From contig CAWBTU010000006.1 in the NCBI GenBank assembly GCA_963791805.1, positions 1,054,001 to 1,118,000 of the forward strand: a stretch of 64,000 bases of DNA, given 5' to 3'. A program made the position numbers and the translations under genes. The DNA is from JACMJL01 sp963791805. GTDB lineage: Bacteria > Bacillota > Clostridia > Clostridiales > Clostridiaceae. Numbering within the stretch: position 1 is the first letter of the stretch; every line of letters begins with the position of its first letter. Of this stretch, positions 9,157 through 17,409 are shown piece after piece. The notes beneath the pieces are model-generated. The model was not told where the DNA came from. It saw nothing but the letters and a program-made list of their open reading frames with translations, and did no database searches.

Positions 9157-9492
9157 ATGAAATATTTAGAAGAATTAGCATTTGATATCGACGCAGATGT
9201 TGATGTTGATGTGGATGATTTGGACCAAGATAGTGAACAAGAAAGCAAACAAAGTCAATGTAACAAACAAATAAATCACGTTGACCAGAAACAAATAGTA
9301 AAACAGTACCAGGGACAAAAGACTGAAGCTGATAGTGATTCTGATGCAGATGCAGATGCAGACGCTTATGCAAAGAGTAAAAATAAAAATAAAGCAGATG
9401 CTGATGCCTATGCAAAGAATAAAAATAAAAACAAAGCTGATGCAGATGCAGATGCAGATGCAAATTTTTTTGAAAATAATAAAAAACACTAA
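9157..9492 (+). CDS. Low-complexity Asp/Ala/Asn/Lys repeat protein
   Basis: 111 aa with a strong AAGGGAGG ribosome site. No fold is recognisable. The N terminus (1-25) is helical then runs into alternating Asp-Val; the middle is Gln/Lys-rich with a single Cys; the last 50 residues alternate DADADA blocks with YAKNKNKN units in two near-identical copies. The repeat lies within the coding frame and the ORF is the longest of several overlapping frames, most of which are composition artefacts. It is probably an unstructured, charged spore-layer or matrix protein; this is inferred from its place after the collagen-like gene. Confidence 0.6.
   Translation: MKYLEELAFDIDADVDVDVDDLDQDSEQESKQSQCNKQINHVDQKQIVKQYQGQKTEADSDSDADADADAYAKSKNKNKADADAYAKNKNKNKADADADADANFFENNKKH
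9343..9462 (+). repeat. In-frame short tandem repeats (GCAGAT and AAAAATAAAAATAAA units)
   Basis: Alternating runs of GCAGAT hexamers and Lys/Asn codon runs form two copies of a ~45-base compound unit. Such arrays commonly vary in copy number between strains by slippage; multiples of 6 or 15 keep the frame. Confidence 0.6.
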
Positions 9493-9589
9493 TTTAAATA
9501 GTTTAGGGAATAGAGAAGAAATTCTCTATTTCCTAAAGTAGTTATCAATATTATTAACTAAGAGATTGATGAGAAATGGAGGAGATAAG

Positions 9590-10090
9590 ATGGAATTAAT
9601 GGAAACTGATGATAGATGTAGAATGTTAGATAGTACACAACCTAGGAAACCAAAAGCTAACAGCAAGATTCAAGATCAGCATAGTACTCAGGAAAACACA
9701 CAAGATCTTGATCAACAGCAGCAAGTGGATGTAAAACCTTCTCAGATTAACCTTCAAAAAATTGATGTAACAGTTAATACTAAGTTAGAAAATTATTCTG
9801 GGAAAATCTCAGGTATTATATATAAAGGTAATGATAATGTTTTTGCTGCAAATGCCGAAATTATTCTTTATTTTGGATGCATAAGTGATTTTCCTGTGTT
9901 CAAAACTAATTCAGATGAAAATGGATGTTATTCCATTGATGAATTGCCACCAGGCTTTTATACTATTAAAGTGAGATATAATGATAGCCTTGGTGCTACG
10001 CAGTATAATATAAAAGTTTTCCCAGGTCAAAATAGTGACCAACCTTTATTTTTAACAGGGACTTCACGTCATGAAAAAAGAAAGTATTAA
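9590..10090 (+). CDS. Protein with carboxypeptidase-regulatory/SpaA-like beta domain
   Basis: 166 aa; start set by TGGAGGAG. Residues 1-60 are hydrophilic and Gln-rich; residues about 65-160 form a prealbumin-like beta-sandwich recognisable from GKISGIIYKGN, a TNSDENGCYSIDELPPGFYTIKV-type turn (Gly-x-Tyr ... Pro-Gly-x-Tyr) and the ending FPGQNSDQPLFLTG. These domains usually occur as stalks or adhesins in surface proteins. There is no signal peptide or LPXTG. The context (collagen-like and repeat proteins upstream) suggests the same surface layer. Confidence 0.7.
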   Translation: MELMETDDRCRMLDSTQPRKPKANSKIQDQHSTQENTQDLDQQQQVDVKPSQINLQKIDVTVNTKLENYSGKISGIIYKGNDNVFAANAEIILYFGCISDFPVFKTNSDENGCYSIDELPPGFYTIKVRYNDSLGATQYNIKVFPGQNSDQPLFLTGTSRHEKRKY

Positions 10091-10102
10091 GAACACTATT
10101 AA

Positions 10103-10148
10103 ATATGAGTAAGAGCATTTTGATAATTTGAAATGCTCTTACTCATAT
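10103..10148. other. Strong 18-bp hairpin after the SpaA-like gene
   Basis: Perfect 18-bp inverted repeat (10103-10120 with 10131-10148) around a 10-base loop. It is not followed by a T-run, so it may act as an RNA 3'-end stabiliser or a weak terminator. Confidence 0.6.
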
Positions 10149-10216
10149 TGATACATACACATCAAGTTATTATTTGAATAAGATAATAACAAAGCGATTT
10201 TTAATAAAGGGGTTTT

Positions 10217-10492
10217 ATGGTGGAGGAATTTGATGATTTTCTAGTAGTTTTTCTATCCAATAACCATGCTAATTATGTATTTAATGAATTGAGAAAAAAA
10301 GGTGTTGAAATTGAGATTGTTACAACTCCTTGTAAAATATCATCAGGATGTTCTCAGTCAATAAGGTTTAGAGAACGTAGTATAAATAGAATTAAAGAAG
10401 TGATAAAAAAATTCAATGTTCCAACAAAGGGAATATATAAATTAAAAAAAGTTGATTGGATAATAGAGTATGTTTTTCTTGAGAATATCTAA
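10217..10492 (+). CDS. DUF3343 (putative Se/S carrier-like) protein
   Basis: 91 aa; AAAGGGG precedes the ATG. It matches the DUF3343 pattern: an N-terminal strand with V-x-F-x-N-x-H, a helix, then EIVTTPCKISSGC followed by S-x-RF, with two Cys in the positions where the family carries its putative Se/S-binding residues. Usual family length is 75-95 aa. The precise biochemical role is not established. It stands alone, with a hairpin on each side. Confidence 0.75.
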   Translation: MVEEFDDFLVVFLSNNHANYVFNELRKKGVEIEIVTTPCKISSGCSQSIRFRERSINRIKEVIKKFNVPTKGIYKLKKVDWIIEYVFLENI

Positions 10493-10510
10493 AGAGGCAT
10501 ACTCTTTTTT
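10491..10510 (+). terminator. Short terminator overlapping the DUF3343 stop codon
   Basis: A 6-bp stem (AAAGAG/CTCTTT, loop GCATA) is followed by T-rich sequence. Confidence 0.55.
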
Positions 10511-10832
10511 TATTTTTAAAATATCATGATAACAAGATTTCTTTAAAAGAAGATAAAAAGATAAGAAGAAAACAAGATAACAAGATAAGAAGTAATAGTC
10601 ATCGCAAGGGTTTGATGAGGTTTGCCTCTTAATTTTTAATTGTATTAAGTTTATTATGTTTCAGTGTAGTTATTCTAATCAAATTTCAAAATCAAATTAA
10701 GAGGCATATGAGTTTATTCTATAGAGTTATTTCCTAGACGAAAGATATAGCGTTTTAACTTTAATAATTATTTTAGTAAAATGGATGTCTCATTAATAAT
10801 ACTTTCTATTTTGAGACATCACCTTTATTTTG
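10511..10832. other. 322-base intergenic region with A-rich repeats and two spaced inverted repeats
   Basis: No convincing gene. Bases 10550-10592 are a purine-rich run of AAGATAA-like units. A 12-base inverted repeat (GCCTCTTAATTT at 10624, its complement ending 10705) spans 58 bases. A second stem (10784-10792 with 10812-10820) lies just past the stop of the reverse-strand gene and may end its transcript. Confidence 0.45.
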
Positions 10833-11267
10833 TTAAGGAACATCATCTACTTTAAAAGAGGTCTCATAGCAAATGTTGTCTATAGTAAAGGCAGCATTGA
10901 CTGTTCCAGCTACATAGGTAGGTGTTGTATTCATGTTAGATACAACTGCAGAGTAGGAGATGGATGGTGATCCGCAGCAGGTCTTAGTTCCTAATCCAAG
11001 AGATACGCTACCGCTAAGACTTGGAACATAACAATAATCATTCATAGTAACGCCTTGATCAAGCCACTGATATTGCATATTTACGTCGTAGGAAAAAGAA
11101 ATTGTTGGAGGATTAGAAGTTCCATCTAAAGTTACATAGTATAGTGATACATCAGCATCGCTGCCAATAGCCACTGGTGTGTGCCTTGGGCTAGTACAAG
11201 TAACTGAATGAGTATAAGGTACACTACTAGTTGTCAATTCATTTACGCAAATTTTATGAGTTGCCAT
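10833..11267 (-). CDS. Hypothetical beta-rich protein
   Basis: 144 aa from the ATG at 11267, preceded on the minus strand by GAAAGGGATG. Not recognised. It begins MATHKICVNELT and is rich in Ser, Thr and Val with alternating polarity, suggesting an all-beta protein. Five cysteines include a CC pair about two-thirds along. There is no signal peptide and no transmembrane segment. It sits among glycosyltransferase and surface-protein genes on the opposite strand, so a spore-layer role is possible but unsupported by motif. Confidence 0.6.
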   Translation of the reverse strand: MATHKICVNELTTSSVPYTHSVTCTSPRHTPVAIGSDADVSLYYVTLDGTSNPPTISFSYDVNMQYQWLDQGVTMNDYCYVPSLSGSVSLGLGTKTCCGSPSISYSAVVSNMNTTPTYVAGTVNAAFTIDNICYETSFKVDDVP

Positions 11268-11423
11268 ATATTTTTCATCCCTTTCATAGCTTTTAATCTT
11301 TACCCTCACTTTAAAATATGAATAAAAATTTTTTATGTTACATAATACTGATGATTTGGAACCTCATAATTTTCAATAGCATAGACTGATATGAGATTAA
11401 TGTTAAATCCTAGGGTGAATATT

Positions 11424-12866
11424 TTGGAAAACAATAAATTAGATATTAGTCTTTGTATGATTGTTAAAAATGAAGAGGATAATTTGAAAAGATGCCTTGA
11501 TAGTGTAAGTAATTTTATAGAGGAAATCATTATTGTTGATACTGGTTCTAGTGACGATACGATTAGCATTGCTCAAAAATATTGTGCAACTGTAATTAAT
11601 TATCCTTGGAATGATAATTTTTCCGAGCCTCGAAATGAAAGTTTAAAATATGCAACAAAGAAATGGATTTTAGTATTAGATGCGGATGAAGAAATAACTA
11701 AAGAAACTGGTATAGGGCTCGCGCAGCTTTCTGAAAGAGAGGATGTGGAAGCCTTTAATTTTAATATTTTAAATTATATTACAGCTGAGGACTATAAGCT
11801 GATGAACATACATTCAAATCTTAAAATGTTTAGGAATGGAAGAGGCTATTTTTATGCTGGAAGAGTTCATGAACTTATTACACCTTCAATTCTAGAAACA
11901 AATAAAGATGCAATTGTAGAGAACTCAAATCTGAGTATTTTACATTATGGATACATGGTTGAAACAAGAACTAAAAGCCAAAAATCACAGCGTAATATAG
12001 CTCTTCTTCATAAAGAGTTAGAAGATAACCCTCATAATTCATTTACTCATTTTAATCTTGGAAACAGCTATTATGTATTGGCTAAATATACGGAGGCAGA
12101 AGAACATTTCAAAGCATCAATTAAATTTAGTAGCGTTAAGATGGATTTTTCAGCTCTTCTTTTTAGAAACTATTGCTTATGCTTAGTTGAGCTTGGAAAA
12201 TATCAGGAGGCTTTAAATTTTTGTGATTATGCTATAACTTTTTATGAAGATTATCCTGATTTATATTTTATAAGAGGTGAAATTTTTGATGTAATAGGGA
12301 ATCTAGAACAAGCTGAAAGCAACTTTTTAAAGTGTACCTATTTTAAAAAAGAATTAGTGAAATATGTTACCATGAATGAAATTTCAGGATATGTTTCTTA
12401 TGAAAGACTTATAGATATTCTTGAAAGGGAAGGGAAGTTTAAAGAAGCAATTAAATACTGCTCACTAATGCTAGAACATAATTTTTCTATTGATATGCTT
12501 ATAACTTTATACAATTTATTAAGAAAAATTGGATACTCAGTAAGTCAGATAGTTGAGTATTTGAATAGTAACTTCAAATTAACAGAGGAAGAAATTATTA
12601 AAATGCTCAATATAAAAGGAAGAGAGTTTGAAAATAAAAAAATGTATGAGAAAGCTTTTGAAAATTATATTAAAGCGGTGGAAATTAACCATGAGGATAA
12701 GGCAAACAAAGTCGCTGCAATAAAACAAGTTATAAACATATATAAGGACTTTATTACTAATAAAATTAAAGATGATAAAAATAATAAAGCCTTGAATAAA
12801 AAGATAATTGAAATCGCTGCTTTGACTAAAAGACTTGATATAGATGAAGCATGGGAAAGGTTATAA
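11424..12866 (+). CDS. GT2 glycosyltransferase with TPR repeats (SunS-like)
   Basis: About 480 aa. TTG at 11424 (LENNKLDISLCM) after TAGGGTG is chosen; an in-frame ATG at 11391 has no clear ribosome site. GT-A motifs are complete: SLCMIVKNEEDN, IIIVDTGSSDDT and LDADEE (D86, D88), then MFRNGRGYFYAGRVHEL and HYGYM. From about 200 on there are TPR hairpins (FNLGNSYYVLAKYTEAEEHF and others). Close paralogue of the 594-aa enzyme at 4788. It reads into the double-domain paralogue 62 bases downstream, probably one transcript. Confidence 0.8.
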   Translation: MENNKLDISLCMIVKNEEDNLKRCLDSVSNFIEEIIIVDTGSSDDTISIAQKYCATVINYPWNDNFSEPRNESLKYATKKWILVLDADEEITKETGIGLAQLSEREDVEAFNFNILNYITAEDYKLMNIHSNLKMFRNGRGYFYAGRVHELITPSILETNKDAIVENSNLSILHYGYMVETRTKSQKSQRNIALLHKELEDNPHNSFTHFNLGNSYYVLAKYTEAEEHFKASIKFSSVKMDFSALLFRNYCLCLVELGKYQEALNFCDYAITFYEDYPDLYFIRGEIFDVIGNLEQAESNFLKCTYFKKELVKYVTMNEISGYVSYERLIDILEREGKFKEAIKYCSLMLEHNFSIDMLITLYNLLRKIGYSVSQIVEYLNSNFKLTEEEIIKMLNIKGREFENKKMYEKAFENYIKAVEINHEDKANKVAAIKQVINIYKDFITNKIKDDKNNKALNKKIIEIAALTKRLDIDEAWERL

Positions 12867-12928
12867 CAAGTTAAAGACTCTTTTACTGAATAGCTTTTTT
12901 AAAAGATGCTTAAGGGAGGAAAACTTTA

Positions 12929-15187
12929 ATGAAAACTAAATTAAGTTGTTGCATTATAGCAAAAAACGAAGAAAGAAATATTGAAAGATGTTTAAAGAGC
13001 ATTGTTACTGCTTCCCATGAAATTATTCTTGTGGATACAGGCTCTACTGACCATACAATTGATATTGCAAATAAATATGGAGTAAAGGTTATAGAAACTA
13101 AATGGAAAAATGATTTTAGTATGGCAAGAAACATTTCCCTTGATAACGCATCAGGGGATTGGGTTCTATTTATTGATTGTGATGAAGAACTCCACAAAAA
13201 TAGCAGAAAGAGAATAAAGGAAATTATTCAAAACAGTGATTTAGAAGCGTATCAAGTAAGGGTTAATAACATTTTAAATAATAAAAACACTGTAAATGCG
13301 TCTAGTATAAGGCTTTTTAGAAACAGAGAAATTTTCCGTTTCCGTGGAAAAATTCATGAGCAAATTTCTTATTCCATTCTAGAAAATTTTGATTTAAAAA
13401 GCATTGGAGAAAGTGATATTTGTCTAATTCATTATGGCTATGATAATAATAATTCTAATATAAATGCAAAAATAAAGAGAAATCTAGAGGTATTGAATAC
13501 TTATTCTGAGGATGAAAAAGATGGTTTTTTTTATTACAATCTAGGCACGGAGTATTTAAGATTATTGGATACTGAAAAAGCTCTTGTAAATTATATTATG
13601 GCATTGAAGCAAACAAACCCTGGCATGGGCTATGCAGGGAGTTTGGTATCAAAAACAATCTCTACTTTAACGGCTATGAACAGATTTAAAGATGCTTTAG
13701 AGCAAGCAAGGTATTTTCAGACTATTTATAAGGATTATAAGGATTTATATTACTTAGAAGCAACTTGTAATATAAAATGTGGTTATTATTCTGAAGCGGT
13801 AAAAAACTTAAAAACATATATTTCAATGCCTAAATCACCAATACACTACCCGAGTGAGGAATTTATGACAAGTGATTCTACTTTGAAGCTAATTAAGGAT
13901 CTGCAGTTAAAATGCATTTGTAATGAAAATAATTTAAGTGTTTGTATTGTCTCTAGAAATGATAGCAAGGTTATTGCAGAATGTATACGCAGCATCAATG
14001 AATTTGCAAAAGAAGTGATACTTATAGATCTAGAATCTCAAGATAGAACTATAGAAATAGCAAGTCAAATGGGTGCAAGGGTATATTCTTATAAAGGGGA
14101 TAGTGATTTTTCCAAAGTTAGAAACTTTGCAATTGAAAAAGCTAATGGAGATTGGATTTTATTTTTAGAAGGTAATATGGTATTTCAGCTTGATAGTAAT
14201 AAAAAGCTTACAGATGTCTTAAATTACAATGAATATGAAGGCTATAAATTAAAAATCCATACATTCTTTGATGCTTTTGAGCCTATGGAAAATTGTTTTA
14301 CAACAACAAGGTGCTTACTCTTTAAAAAAGCTATATATAAGTTTTCAAATCAGGAATTAAAGGATATTGAAGAAGCAATTTTAAGAATTAAAGGTAGAAT
14401 AGGGTTTGTTGACATTTCTATAAACCAACTTTCTTATTTGGATACAAAGGAGCATATAACTGAAAAAAGAGAATTAATATTTGAAGCATATCATGATAAA
14501 GATTATATTTTAGGAATGAAATATTTCTTTGAAAAAGACTATTTTAATGCTGAAATTCATTTTGAAACCTACTCCAAGAATAAATTTAAGAAAGCAGAAT
14601 TTTATTACTTCTATTCTGTTACCTTAATGAACTTAAACAATTTTAGTGAAGCCTATAGAATAATGAATGAAGGCTTAAAGGATTTTCCTGATTATACAGA
14701 TTTATTTTATATAAAGGGGATACTTTCTTTTATGTCTGGTGATACTGAATCCTCAATACAACTATTTCACAAGTGTCTTTCTCTTGGAGATGCACCTATA
14801 GAAAAATATGGAATTTTTCAAGGCTGCGGTAGCTTTAAAGCAGAGAAATCTTTAGGATTAGCTTATTCAGCTGTTGGCAATTTCGATAGTGCATTAGAAG
14901 TATTGTTAAAGCTAGCCCAGACATCATATGGATTTAACAGTGCCATTGAAGAGATTACTATAATATTTATAAAGACAAGTAAACTAAGTAGTTTAGAGAA
15001 ATATATGAAAGCCAATAACCTATTTAACTCTAATTCAATTCATATAGTTTCAAGAACTTGTGCAAAATTAAATTGTTTTTCTGAAAGCCTTAAATTTCTT
15101 CAAAAGGATAAAGGCAAAGATACCGACAACACTATAAAAAGCTTTGATTTATTGTTAAATACGCTATTATATAAGCTTGGGACCTAG
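12929..15187 (+). CDS. Double GT2-domain glycosyltransferase with TPR repeats; second GT domain degenerate
   Basis: 752 aa, ATG after GGGAGGAAAA. Domain 1 (1-~190): CCIIAKNEERN, LVDTGSTDHT and FIDCDEE (D83, D85), then LFRNREIFRFRGKIHEQ and HYGYD. A TPR block (about 200-300) leads to a second GT2-like domain (from about 336): CIVSRNDSKV, LIDLESQDRT and FLEGNMV, where the DxD motif is replaced by E414-G-N416 and TGS by LES. A second TPR block fills 520-752. The second domain looks catalytically dead and may bind acceptor or mediate pairing. It is the largest of four paralogues and probably arose by tandem duplication and fusion. Confidence 0.8.
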   Translation: MKTKLSCCIIAKNEERNIERCLKSIVTASHEIILVDTGSTDHTIDIANKYGVKVIETKWKNDFSMARNISLDNASGDWVLFIDCDEELHKNSRKRIKEIIQNSDLEAYQVRVNNILNNKNTVNASSIRLFRNREIFRFRGKIHEQISYSILENFDLKSIGESDICLIHYGYDNNNSNINAKIKRNLEVLNTYSEDEKDGFFYYNLGTEYLRLLDTEKALVNYIMALKQTNPGMGYAGSLVSKTISTLTAMNRFKDALEQARYFQTIYKDYKDLYYLEATCNIKCGYYSEAVKNLKTYISMPKSPIHYPSEEFMTSDSTLKLIKDLQLKCICNENNLSVCIVSRNDSKVIAECIRSINEFAKEVILIDLESQDRTIEIASQMGARVYSYKGDSDFSKVRNFAIEKANGDWILFLEGNMVFQLDSNKKLTDVLNYNEYEGYKLKIHTFFDAFEPMENCFTTTRCLLFKKAIYKFSNQELKDIEEAILRIKGRIGFVDISINQLSYLDTKEHITEKRELIFEAYHDKDYILGMKYFFEKDYFNAEIHFETYSKNKFKKAEFYYFYSVTLMNLNNFSEAYRIMNEGLKDFPDYTDLFYIKGILSFMSGDTESSIQLFHKCLSLGDAPIEKYGIFQGCGSFKAEKSLGLAYSAVGNFDSALEVLLKLAQTSYGFNSAIEEITIIFIKTSKLSSLEKYMKANNLFNSNSIHIVSRTCAKLNCFSESLKFLQKDKGKDTDNTIKSFDLLLNTLLYKLGT

Positions 15188-15230
15188 CTATATTAAATAA
15201 ACGAGCACATATTTATAGCTTAGCATATAC

Positions 15231-15596
15231 CTATAGTATAGCCTGAATTGTAACTTCTAATTTGGTGAAAAGTTGTGGATTTATAGTTTTAAAGCAAATC
15301 CTAGTGTATTTTGCAAAGGTTAAATTTGATACTGCTATTGATTGACCAGGCTCTAAAAGCATTTCAGCGGAATCATTAATAAATAATGAATCGTCAGGAC
15401 TAATTTGAAATTGCATTGAAGCTATATAATTACCTATGTTTTTTATGAAAAAAGTTAAATTTATGCATTTAGAAGTTTGATAATTATCGGAATAATTTAT
15501 AGTGTTTGATGCAATAAAAGTTTGAGTGTTTTCTCTAAAATTAGTGGATGAATTATTATTACTTCTATTAGGATTTTTAGTATTGGTATGGCTCAT
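15231..15596 (-). CDS. DUF6385-like small surface protein
   Basis: 121 aa; minus-strand AAGAGGAG precedes the ATG. The N-terminal 35 residues are Asn/Ser/Thr-rich and look unstructured. The rest follows a pattern I associate with DUF6385 proteins of clostridia: a FFIKNIGNYIASMQFQISPD stretch, NDSAEMLLEPGQSIAV, then FAKYTRICFK. These are found near spore and surface protein genes. Family assignment is from memory of the motif and is moderate. It converges on the double glycosyltransferase. Confidence 0.55.
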   Translation of the reverse strand: MSHTNTKNPNRSNNNSSTNFRENTQTFIASNTINYSDNYQTSKCINLTFFIKNIGNYIASMQFQISPDDSLFINDSAEMLLEPGQSIAVSNLTFAKYTRICFKTINPQLFTKLEVTIQAIL

Positions 15597-15771
15597 AATA
15601 TCACTCCTCTTAACTTATATTTATGAAGAAAAACTAATATTATGAATGGGTTTTACGTTAAAATCCACTCATTTGATTTTTCTAGCATATAACTATTAGT
15701 ATGACAACAGTAACTGTAATTGATATTGTTGCATATTTTATAAGAAACAAATATTAAGAGGAGTGATAGAA

Positions 15772-16662
15772 ATGGCATATCAAATTAATCAAAAATATAT
15801 AGCAAGAAATCGTTCTGGTCAGACACTGAATCCAATTGGTATGGTTGTTCATGATACAGACACAAAAGGCGCCACAGATGAGAATGAGCAAGCTTACTTT
15901 AATAATAACAATGTACAAGCTTCAGCACATGCTTTTATTGATTGGGATAGCATCACAGAAACTGTTCCGGATTCAGAAGTAGCATGGGGTTCTGGTCCCA
16001 CTTCGAATCATAAATTCTTACAGATTGAATTATGTGTGCCAGCTACCCACGATCCTACCAAATTTCAAGAAGTTTGGAATAGAGCAGTTTGGTACTTTGC
16101 TTATAAATTTATAAATAGATTAAATATTAAAACTGTTACTAAGGACAATTTAATGAGCCATGCAGAAGTATCTAATAAATGGGGTGAAACAGATCATCAA
16201 GATCCAATAGCATATTTTCAGGAATACGGAAAAACTGTTGATGGATTTAGAAGTGCTGTGCAGAATGAGATTAACAAAGGAACGGGTGGCATTCCTTCAA
16301 ATGATAATACAGGCAACAAAAATATTAAGGATCTTCAGCATAACTTGAACAGGCTTTTCAATGCTGGACTTGTTGAAGATGGAATAAATGGTCCATTAAC
16401 CTCTACAGCAATAAATAAATATGGATTCAAATTAGGGAGTACAGATGCAACAACATTGCTATCGCTAACTAATCAGATATTAACATTCCCTTTAATTAAG
16501 CAGGGAAGTACAGGAGCGGCAGTGAGATATGTTCAATATAGGGTTGGGGCAGTTGTTGATGGGGTATTTGGACCTAATACAAAAGCCAAGGTTATAGAAT
16601 ATCAAAATGGGGTAAAGGATGGAATTGTTGGACCTAAAACATGGGCTCAGTTAATGAAATAG
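15772..16662 (+). CDS. N-acetylmuramoyl-L-alanine amidase (amidase_2) with peptidoglycan-binding domains
   Basis: 296 aa; the ATG at 15772 follows AAGAGGAG. An amidase_2 (PGRP/CwlA-like) domain occupies about 1-165: MVVHDTDT supplies the first zinc His, AHAFIDWDS, LQIELCVPA and MSHAEVSNKWGETDHQDP the later ligands. It cleaves the lactyl-Ala bond of peptidoglycan. Two C-terminal repeats (about 180-235 and 240-296) resemble PG_binding_1 units (VEDGINGPLTSTA, VVDGVFGPNTKAKV, DGIVGPKTWAQL). No signal peptide, as in CwlA-type and phage or spore-cortex amidases. It lies at the end of the surface-protein island and may act in spore or mother-cell lysis. Confidence 0.85.
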   Translation: MAYQINQKYIARNRSGQTLNPIGMVVHDTDTKGATDENEQAYFNNNNVQASAHAFIDWDSITETVPDSEVAWGSGPTSNHKFLQIELCVPATHDPTKFQEVWNRAVWYFAYKFINRLNIKTVTKDNLMSHAEVSNKWGETDHQDPIAYFQEYGKTVDGFRSAVQNEINKGTGGIPSNDNTGNKNIKDLQHNLNRLFNAGLVEDGINGPLTSTAINKYGFKLGSTDATTLLSLTNQILTFPLIKQGSTGAAVRYVQYRVGAVVDGVFGPNTKAKVIEYQNGVKDGIVGPKTWAQLMK

Positions 16663-16701
16663 GAAGATTAGTTTTAATACCTTAATATAGAGATTATATA
16701 A

Positions 16702-16900
16702 GTAATAACATGATATATTTTGCTAAGAGATTGTTCGCTGCGCATAGAAAGACTAAGCTGATTAATTTTGAAATAGCTATCCACTCAAAACTCGCTACGC
16801 TCAAACATTTCGTGGACTTAACGCAATTTCAAAATTAATCAGCAAAGTCTTTCTAATGTTCACTCAGACAATCTCTACGCGAAATACATCATGTTATTAC
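16702..16900. repeat. 199-bp imperfect inverted repeat (MITE- or REP-like element)
   Basis: The ends GTAATAACATGAT (16702-16714) and ATCATGTTATTAC (16888-16900) are perfect complements. Inner arms also pair in blocks (e.g. GATTAATTTTGAAAT with its complement near 16825-16840, and AGAAAGACT with AGTCTTTCT). The centre has CGCTGCG/CGCTACG bases unusual for this AT-rich DNA. It has no coding capacity. It could be a non-autonomous transposon or a large extragenic palindrome. Confidence 0.6.
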
Positions 16901-16933
16901 TTGGAGCTAATTTTAAATATAACGATTTAATAA

Positions 16934-17194
16934 CAATGTTATTATTATGGAAGTTGGGTATATAATATAGAAAACTCAGTTGAAGATAGACTTGCAAAGC
17001 AAGCGATAAAAATACTTAATGTAAGTAAAGAGGAGGTTGAATGTATGGTGTCCAGTAACGCCTTTATAATTACTGAAATGGAAAAGCAGGCAGAAAAAAG
17101 GGGAGTGCAGGATGTAGCTAAGAATTTGATTAGAATGGGATTTAATGATGAACAAATAGTTGTAATGAATATTCAAAAGGTAGAATTGTCATAG
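16934..17194 (+). pseudogene. 3' remnant of a Rpn/PD-(D/E)XK-type transposase gene
   Basis: The reading frame is open from just after a stop at 16931 to 17194 without a proper start. The last 49 residues could be translated from ATG 17045, which has GAGGAGG upstream. The protein reads like the tail of recombination-promoting nuclease (Rpn)/PDDEXK transposase proteins: a charged helix, then KNLIRMGFNDEQIVVM, the usual AK-x-L-x-MGF-x-x-E-x-I ending. The 5' nuclease domain is gone; it lies beside the 199-bp inverted repeat. It may be a relic or an independent small protein. Confidence 0.5.
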
Positions 17195-17218
17195 TAAATG
17201 GCAATTCTATTTTGCTTT
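17181..17218 (+). terminator. Terminator after the Rpn-like remnant
   Basis: A 10-bp stem (17181-17190 with 17200-17209, one G-T) is followed by a T-rich stretch. Confidence 0.6.
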
Positions 17219-17310
17219 ATCACCTTAAGAAGTAATGTAGGTAAAATTTTTATAGATTATTCACTAGTTATAATTTCTAATAAATTTTGCGACAATTAAC
17301 AATAAAGCAC

Positions 17311-17339
17311 TTTAAATAATAAATAAAGTGTATTATAAT
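17311..17339 (+). promoter_or_regulatory. Candidate sigma-A promoter of purL
   Basis: TTTAAA (17311) and TATAAT (17334) are 17 bases apart, about 70 bases before the purL start. The -10 is perfect, the -35 weak. No riboswitch-like aptamer is visible upstream of purL itself. Confidence 0.45.
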
Positions 17340-17409
17340 AGCATATAACGAATAATAAACAATAAACACATTAGAATATTCGTAATTTTACCATAAGGAG
17401 TTTAGTTTT

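Noticed and set aside
9131..9541. Several overlapping open frames on both strands around the DADADA gene
   Set aside because: All arise from the simple DNA repeats; only 9157-9492 has a strong ribosome site and a plausible start.
16934..17194. Complete insertion sequence
   Set aside because: No full transposase or matching terminal repeats around the remnant; only a C-terminal tail is left.
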